Of a stretch of 46,783 nt of DNA, positions 42,157-46,783 are shown piece by piece (positions within the stretch are counted from its first letter, which is position 1; every line of letters begins with the position of its first letter). Source of the stretch: Bacteroidales bacterium. GTDB taxonomy: Bacteria > Bacteroidota > Bacteroidia > Bacteroidales > UBA10428. Under the pieces are notes generated by a model, which worked only from the letters and a program-made list of their open reading frames with translations, was not told the DNA's origin and ran no database searches. Where the stretch lies: assembly GCA_016930375.1 (NCBI GenBank), contig JAFGGU010000099.1, forward strand, positions 1-46,783, read 5' to 3'. The position numbers and the translations under genes were made by a program.

Positions 42157-43936
42157 AATAAAACGTACTGCCTTTGCCGGTTTCACTGGTTACCCAGATA
42201 TCCCCGCCATGTTTCCGGATGAACTCTTTGCAAAGTTTGAGTCCCAGTCCGGTGCCATTTTCTGCGGCAGTTCCCTTTTTGGATAAGTAGTTTTCGATTT
42301 TAAACAGCTTGTTTTTCTCTTCAGAAGTCATCCCGATGCCTTCATCGCATACTTCAACAGTAACCATACCCTGCCCGACTGAATTTTTTAGTAAGATCAT
42401 TCCACCTGGGTGAGAGTACTTGATGGCATTGGAGATCAGGTTACGAAGCACAGTTTTGAGCATTTCCCTGTCACCATGTATTTGCAGTGACTTTTCGATG
42501 CCGGACTGAAAGACAAGCTCTTTTTGTTCTGCCAGTGTTTTCAGATTTTTAAATTCGGTATCAACCAGGTCTGCCAGGAAGAGATCCATTGGTTTAAAAG
42601 GCACGCCCTTGAGCTGCATGAGCGCCCAATCGAGTAAATTCTGGAGGAGGGAATAAGTTGTTACAGCAGTATCATAAATGATTCTGGACTTTCGTAAAGC
42701 CGCTTCCTTATCATCTTTTAGTATATTATCCGACACCATATCGGACATATTGATGATCAGGTGGAATGCATTGCGCAGGTCATGGGCGATAATGGCAAAG
42801 AATTTATCCTTGGATGCATTCAGATCTTTCAGTTTCTTTTCAACCATGATGAGCTCTGTCTCTTTCAGCTTTCTGTCGGTAATATTATTGAAAATAACCA
42901 CCCAGCCGGTGAGTCTGTTGTGTTTAGCCCTTACCGCAACCACCTGAAGGTGATAATACCGTACGGCGCCATGGTGGGAAATCTCAATATCGGTTTGATA
43001 ACCATCGGTAAGTTCTGCCAGGCAGGGCAATGCGCTAAAAATAGGATCTACCGGTTTCCCTTTCATGCCGGATGAAAGATCCGGAAAGATTTCCAGAGCT
43101 GGCGGATTAAAGCTGACAAGACACTTTTCTTCATCGGTGATCACAATCCCGACGGTCATGCTGCTGAATACATTTTCAAGAGCCATGGGAACATATTCAA
43201 GCAGATGGTATCGAAATATGCCTATGGCAGTGAGAATTCCTGCAATTGAAAATGAAAAGGGGCTCAGATCGATTTTGTTGGGGCTGCCTCCGATGAGGTA
43301 AACCATGTAAAAGAACCAGGGTATGACAAGTGCAAGAAGCATGATCAGGGCTCTTTTACGGGTGTATCCTACCGTTCTTCTAAACATCAGGAAGTATAGG
43401 ATACTGCTGGAAAGCAGCATTAGGTTGGTAAAAATCTGGTGCACCCAGTACCAGGGTCCTTTCCCGAAATCAGCCAGGATCAATGACACCGTATTATTCA
43501 AACTGTAATGGCTGTAAAACAAATGATCATAATTGGTAAACTCCAGGAAGAGGGTTGAGAAAGAAATCATGAACACGGGGACCAGCAGCCACGCCTTGAG
43601 CAAATGGCTCATGCCGGTATATTGCGCTGCCATGATGATAAAAAAGGGAGGGAGGAATGAGATACCGATATATTCAATTTTCAGCCAGAAAAGTATCTGT
43701 GGAAGTTCTGAGGCCTGCAATTCGAAGGCATATCCAAAGGAATATAGGCTCAGGCAAGCCATGACAATCGAGTAGGCCGATGCGCCTGGTGAACGGGCAT
43801 AGCGCAGCGCATAAACAGCCAGGGAGAGCGTAAGGAGCGAAATAGACAGCAGCAATATGCTATAAGGATGTGCCAAGGTAAAGAGTATTCTTCTACAAAA
43901 ATAAGGAAAATAAGCGGTTTGGGGGCAAATTATCAA
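42119..43936 (-). CDS. Sensor histidine kinase with N-terminal seven-helix module and PAS
   Basis: The 605-residue frame has about seven membrane helices in the first 230 residues (for example SILLLSISLLTLSLAVYAL), like the 7TM histidine-kinase sensor module. A PAS domain (about 245-360) follows, then the kinase. The phosphoacceptor is H385 in IIAHDLRNAFH, the N box is NLISNAIKYSHPGG, and the ATP lid is VEVCDEGIGMT and GTGLGLKLCKEFI. The start is unsure. A promoter-like TATTTTTG at 43896-43903 with TTTG 22 nt upstream would place transcription after the ATG at 43936, making TTG at 43876 (585 residues) the likelier start. No response regulator is adjacent. Confidence 0.88.
   Translation of the reverse strand: MIICPQTAYFPYFCRRILFTLAHPYSILLLSISLLTLSLAVYALRYARSPGASAYSIVMACLSLYSFGYAFELQASELPQILFWLKIEYIGISFLPPFFIIMAAQYTGMSHLLKAWLLVPVFMISFSTLFLEFTNYDHLFYSHYSLNNTVSLILADFGKGPWYWVHQIFTNLMLLSSSILYFLMFRRTVGYTRKRALIMLLALVIPWFFYMVYLIGGSPNKIDLSPFSFSIAGILTAIGIFRYHLLEYVPMALENVFSSMTVGIVITDEEKCLVSFNPPALEIFPDLSSGMKGKPVDPIFSALPCLAELTDGYQTDIEISHHGAVRYYHLQVVAVRAKHNRLTGWVVIFNNITDRKLKETELIMVEKKLKDLNASKDKFFAIIAHDLRNAFHLIINMSDMVSDNILKDDKEAALRKSRIIYDTAVTTYSLLQNLLDWALMQLKGVPFKPMDLFLADLVDTEFKNLKTLAEQKELVFQSGIEKSLQIHGDREMLKTVLRNLISNAIKYSHPGGMILLKNSVGQGMVTVEVCDEGIGMTSEEKNKLFKIENYLSKKGTAAENGTGLGLKLCKEFIRKHGGDIWVTSETGKGSTFYFTVPASVRQQLQ
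43896..43929 (-). promoter_or_regulatory. Candidate promoter for the histidine kinase gene
   Basis: On the minus strand, TTTG (43929-43926) and TATTTTTG (43903-43896) are separated by 22 nt, slightly wider than the usual 19-20. Transcription would begin near 43889, within the maximal reading frame, which argues for the TTG start at 43876. Confidence 0.4.
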
Positions 43937-43960
43937 ACCCCGGCAGGGTGAAAATTAAAG

Positions 43961-45304
43961 TTACCGGATAAACTTCAGGCGATTTCCCTTGTATTGTTCG
44001 TTGAATCTTCCTTTGGCATATACCAGGTTTCCGTTCACGAAAGTGTGGGTTACCTTGTAATTGAAGCTCATGCCGGAGAAAGGCGACCATTTACATTTGT
44101 ACAACAGATTATCCGTTGAAACAGTCCATCTGTTGTCCGGGTCAACGATTACCAGGTCGGCAAAATATCCTTCCCGGATAAAACCCCGCCGGTCGATCCG
44201 GAATGCTTCTGCAGGTGCATGGCACATCTTGGCAACAACCTGTTCGGGTTGCAGCAGACCCTGTCTGCAGAACTCGAACATGGCTGAAAGGGAATGCTGA
44301 ACCAAGGGTCCTCCCGAAGGGGCTTTGAAATAGGTATTCTGTTTTTCCGCCAGGGTATGCGGGGCATGATCCGTGGCCACAATATCGATTTTCCCGTCGA
44401 TGATCCCCTGGAGAAGCGCATCTTTATCCTTGGTTGATTTTATGGCCGGATTCCATTTGATCAGGTTGCCACGGGTAAAATAATCCCGGCTGTCAAAAAG
44501 GAGATGGTGAACGCAGACTTCAGCAGTGATTTTTTTGGAATCCAGGGGAATGTCAGAACGCAGCAAGTCAAGTTCGCGGGATGTAGACAGATGGAGAATA
44601 TGCAGCCGGGTGCCATATTTTTCAGCCAGTTCAACCGCCAGCCGTGTGGAACGGTAACAGGCATCTTCATCCCGGATAACAGGGTGAAGATACACGGGGA
44701 CATCATCTCCAAAACGGGCTTTTGCGGATTCGATGTTGCTTTGGATGATGGCTTCATCTTCGCAATGAACGGCAATCAGCACCGGCGATTGGGAGAATAT
44801 GGCTTTCAGGGTTTCAGTATTGTCAACCAGCATGTTGCCGGTGGAAGAGCCCATGAAGATCTTGATGCCACATACCGTGGCAGGGTCGGTTTCAAGAAGC
44901 TCACCGAGATTGTCATTGGTGGCCCCCATGTAAAAGGAATAATTGGCCAGGGATACCTCGGCAGCACGAAGGTATTTTTCCTGGAGCAGTTTCTGGGTGA
45001 TGGTTTGCGGAATGGTGTTGGGCATATCCATGTAGGAAGTGATCCCGCCGGCAACAGCCGCTTTGGATTCACTGTAAATATCCCCTTTATGGGTAAGGCC
45101 GGGTTCCCTGAAATGGACCTGGTCATCGATTGCCCCGGGGATAAGGTATTTTCCCTCTGCATTGATCACCTGGTCAACAGCCATGTCTGCAGAATGCCCC
45201 ACCGGAAGTATTTTTTCAATCAGGTCATTATGGATGAGTACACTTCCGGCGGTTCGTCGGCCTTCATTGATCATCAGTGCATTGGTAATCAGAATGGTAC
45301 TCAT
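43961..45304 (-). CDS. pyrC: Dihydroorotase (Bacteroidetes type)
   Basis: Dihydroorotase closes carbamoyl-aspartate to dihydroorotate in pyrimidine synthesis. The frame extends to 45364, but the ATG at 45304 gives 447 residues starting MSTILITNAL, and overlaps the glycosyltransferase stop by four bases. Metal-site motifs are AIDDQVHFREPG (Q62 and H64), GIKIFMGSST (Lys probably carboxylated), LIAVHCED, HILHLST and ATDHAPHT. The usual first histidine of HxH is replaced by glutamine, a variant I associate with Bacteroidales enzymes such as that of Porphyromonas. It ends YAKGRFNEQYKGNRLKF, which is normal. Confidence 0.93.
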   Translation of the reverse strand: MSTILITNALMINEGRRTAGSVLIHNDLIEKILPVGHSADMAVDQVINAEGKYLIPGAIDDQVHFREPGLTHKGDIYSESKAAVAGGITSYMDMPNTIPQTITQKLLQEKYLRAAEVSLANYSFYMGATNDNLGELLETDPATVCGIKIFMGSSTGNMLVDNTETLKAIFSQSPVLIAVHCEDEAIIQSNIESAKARFGDDVPVYLHPVIRDEDACYRSTRLAVELAEKYGTRLHILHLSTSRELDLLRSDIPLDSKKITAEVCVHHLLFDSRDYFTRGNLIKWNPAIKSTKDKDALLQGIIDGKIDIVATDHAPHTLAEKQNTYFKAPSGGPLVQHSLSAMFEFCRQGLLQPEQVVAKMCHAPAEAFRIDRRGFIREGYFADLVIVDPDNRWTVSTDNLLYKCKWSPFSGMSFNYKVTHTFVNGNLVYAKGRFNEQYKGNRLKFIR

Positions 45305-46038
45305 GATGGTTGTCTTTTGTAGGGATGGAATATGCTCCTGAGTTTCATGCGAAGTACGCCCCACAGGGCTTCGTTGAAAATGCCGCCCGACATTTTTGAA
45401 GTTCCTTCACGCCGGTCCGTGAAAACGATAGGTACTTCTTCTACCCTGAAACCGAGTTTCCAGGCTGTAAATTTCATTTCGATCTGGAAAGCATAACCCC
45501 TGAAACGGATCTTGTCGAGGTCAATGGCTTCCAGCACCTGACGCCGGTAACATTTGAATCCCGAGGTGGTATCATAAATTCGCATCCCGGTAATAAAGCG
45601 GACATACACCGAGGCGAAATATGACATCAATACCCGGCCCATCGGCCAGTTCACGACATTCACACCCGATTTGTACCTCGAGCCGATGGCCAGGTCAGCG
45701 CCATCCAGGCAAGTCTGGTGCAGCAAGGGAAGGTCCGCCGGATTGTGGGAGAAATCGGCATCCATTTCAAAGATAAAGTCGTATTGTTTTTCGATGCCCC
45801 ATTTAAAGCCAGTTATATAGGCTGTGCCCAGTCCCTGTTTTCCTGTTCTTTCGATCATAAAGAGACGTTCGCGGAAGCTGGTTTGAAGACCTTTAACAAT
45901 AGCTGCTGTTCCGTCGGGTGAGCCGTCGTCAACAATGAGGATATGGCAGGCCAAAGGAAGAGAAAAGATGGCACGGATCATCTTTTCGATGTTTTCCTTT
46001 TCATTATAGGTGGGGATGATGACCAGCGCCTTGCTCAC
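45301..46038 (-). CDS. Polyprenol-phosphate mannosyltransferase-type GT2 (DPM1-like)
   Basis: The 245-residue protein is a family 2 glycosyltransferase. VIIPTYNEKENIEKMI opens the GT-A fold, LIVDDGSPDGTAAIV holds the first acidic motif, and EMDADFSHNPADLP the metal-binding DxD-type site. RRQVLEAIDL and the late RREGTSKMSGGIF are typical of dolichol/polyprenol-phosphate mannose synthases. It lacks the C-terminal membrane helices of the GtrB branch. It probably charges a polyprenyl phosphate with mannose or a related sugar for use across the membrane. The stop overlaps the dihydroorotase ATG by four bases, so both are likely cotranscribed from a promoter between 46,039 and 46,124. Confidence 0.85.
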   Translation of the reverse strand: MSKALVIIPTYNEKENIEKMIRAIFSLPLACHILIVDDGSPDGTAAIVKGLQTSFRERLFMIERTGKQGLGTAYITGFKWGIEKQYDFIFEMDADFSHNPADLPLLHQTCLDGADLAIGSRYKSGVNVVNWPMGRVLMSYFASVYVRFITGMRIYDTTSGFKCYRRQVLEAIDLDKIRFRGYAFQIEMKFTAWKLGFRVEEVPIVFTDRREGTSKMSGGIFNEALWGVLRMKLRSIFHPYKRQPS

Positions 46039-46229
46039 GCATTGTTGAATTTACAGAGACGAAGATAAACTTTATTCTCAATTTTACAGAGAGGCCCCGG
46101 AAAAATTCAGTACGGATCTAAATATGGATTTTTCTCACAAGCCGCGGTCACGCCTTTCCCAATATACAAGATTCATTACCAACCAACTGCAGAAACCTAA
46201 TAAAAATCACAAAAAAACGAAGGGCAATC

Positions 46230-46262
46230 ATTGCAGGAATGCAATGAATTCTTTTACATTTG
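46230..46262 (+). promoter_or_regulatory. rRNA promoter P0 (distal)
   Basis: TTG (46231-46233) followed after 21 nt by TACATTTG (46255-46262), then CACCC. The -7 box is a full TAnnTTTG match. GTTCTTTGGAAG follows at 46274-46285. Confidence 0.55.
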
Positions 46263-46322
46263 CACCCGCTTTTGTTCTTTGGAAGTTGGTTGAGGGGGAA
46301 AATAAAAAAATCAAAGAATTTT

Positions 46323-46353
46323 CTTGATAAATAGAATAATGTTTTTACCTTTG
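46323..46353 (+). promoter_or_regulatory. rRNA promoter P1
   Basis: CTTG (46323-46326), 19-nt spacer, then TACCTTTG (46346-46353) followed by CAACCTC. This fits the Bacteroidetes -33/-7 pattern well. The same CAACCTC initiation region is found at P2. Confidence 0.75.
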
Positions 46354-46378
46354 CAACCTCTTTGAAAAAACAGAGCAG

Positions 46379-46601
46379 GTTCTTTAAAAAGTTAGAATTT
46401 TCAGATCGGGGAAATAAAAAACGAAAAAAGTTTTTGCAGATTTAAAAATTAGTTTTATCTTTGCAACCTCGTAAAAAAACCGGGAATAAGATTCCGGGAA
46501 TCCAAGAGAGTTCTTACAAAAGATTTTGACTAAAAAAGATGGCAGGATTCGGAAAGTTTCTTAATTTTGTCGTCCGTTTTATAGTATAGTTCTTTGAAAA
46601 G
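46379..46601 (+). promoter_or_regulatory. Repeated GTTCTTT boxes in the rRNA leader (boxA-like)
   Basis: GTTCTTTAAAAAG (46379-46391) and GTTCTTTGAAAAG (46589-46601) are nearly identical. Weaker versions are GTTCTTTGGAAG (46274-46285) and GTTCTTACAAAAG (46510-46522). They resemble the boxA antitermination element of rRNA operons. A weak -7-like TAATTTTG (46562-46569) precedes the last copy. A hairpin with one mismatch lies at 46480-46498. The rest of 46,039-46,691 is AT-rich, with no gene I can support. Confidence 0.5.
46433..46463 (+). promoter_or_regulatory. rRNA promoter P2
   Basis: TTTG (46433-46436), 19-nt spacer, then TATCTTTG (46456-46463) followed by CAACCTC. This is the best full match to TTTG / TAnnTTTG in the window and is probably the main rRNA promoter. 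Confidence 0.8.
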
Positions 46602-46691
46602 ATTGAAGAGACAAAGAAGGTAAGGAAAGAAAACCTAAAAATTCAAAACAAGGTAAAGAGTGAATCTTGAGCGACATTTAACTTTTTAATT

Positions 46692-46783
46692 ACAACGAAG
46701 AGTTTGATCCTGGCTCAGGATGAACGCTAGCGGCAGGCCTAACACATGCAAGTCGAGGGGTAACAGGGTAGCAATATCGCTGA
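46692..46783 (+). rRNA. rrs: 16S ribosomal RNA, 5' end (cut by window edge)
   Basis: From about 46692 the sequence matches the conserved 16S 5' end: GAAGAGTTTGATCCTGGCTC, then AACGCTAGCGGCAGGCC and ACACATGCAAGTCGAG. The start is placed by aligning GAAGAGTTTGATC with E. coli positions 6-18, so it is uncertain by a few bases. The combination GCTAGCGGCAGGCCTAACAC is of Bacteroidetes type, and the variable part (GGGTAACAGGGTAGC) fits Bacteroidales. About 92 nt are present; the rest of the operon is outside. Confidence 0.97.

Noticed and set aside
44504..45322. 272-codon plus-strand frame opposite the dihydroorotase gene
   Set aside because: The minus-strand product has all dihydroorotase motifs; the plus frame is a shadow with no domain.
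46124..46327. Open frame of 67 codons before the 16S gene
   Set aside because: It overlaps rRNA promoter P0, has AT-driven composition, no family resemblance and no upstream signal; regulatory DNA is the better reading.

Overview
This window looks like the chromosome of a member of the Bacteroidetes, most likely of the order Bacteroidales. The evidence is a Bacteroidetes-type dcw (division and cell wall) gene order, candidate promoters of the Bacteroidetes type (TTTG / TAnnTTTG), PorT-like outer-membrane barrels, a dihydroorotase with the DDQVHFREPG motif, and a 16S rRNA 5' end of Bacteroidetes type at the right edge. No plasmid, phage or insertion-sequence gene is seen.

Layout. (1) 1-12,648, minus strand: one tightly packed dcw operon in the transcription order mraZ, rsmH, ftsL-like, ftsI/pbp, murE, mraY, murD, ftsW, murG, murC, ftsQ, ftsA (cut by the window edge). 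Most junctions overlap or lie within about 10 nt. The region just upstream of mraZ holds four pentamers at exactly 10-bp spacing, the architecture of an MraZ operator. (2) 12,809-15,189, plus: a lysophospholipid-type acyltransferase, an OmpA/glycine-zipper lipoprotein and a small outer-membrane barrel, ending in a strong hairpin. (3) 15,190-17,198: a repeat-rich intergenic stretch, a secreted coiled-coil protein and a small membrane protein. (4) 17,199-22,684, plus: a complete tripartite RND efflux operon (adaptor, pump, TolC-like channel). (5) 22,701-26,063, minus: mfd, then a lipoprotein on plus. (6) 27,256-31,032, plus: a GH95 glycoside hydrolase lipoprotein and an aspartate kinase. (7) 31,298-38,702, minus: ThuA-like protein, Gfo/Idh/MocA oxidoreductase, outer-membrane barrel, a small unknown protein, a fused acyl-activating enzyme/ACP/PlsC protein, a second aspartate kinase related to the ectoine type, and a lipoprotein. 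(8) 38,827-42,156, plus: M28/PDZ peptidase, unknown membrane protein and a class-I amidotransferase-like hydrolase, meeting tail-to-tail with a 7TM histidine kinase. (9) 43,961-46,038, minus: dihydroorotase and a polyprenol-phosphate glycosyltransferase. (10) 46,039-46,783: an rRNA control region with tandem promoters, leading into 16S rRNA.

The most unusual material is non-coding. Three intergenic regions (about 15.46-15.54, 26.99-27.12 and 31.05-31.30 kb) carry short GC-rich hairpins. Their stem sequences differ, but their loops are always GNA triplets (GGA, GCA, GAA, GTA) when read on one strand. Two of the loci share a two-hairpin unit with the same 13-nt linker and a GCA-loop second hairpin. 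Two loci are arranged as inverted pairs, like REPIN elements. At the third locus one copy appears split by a 19-bp palindrome. This looks like a structure-conserved, sequence-variable mobile repeat or RNA-element family, and it is the best candidate here for something undescribed. No mobilising gene for it lies in the window.
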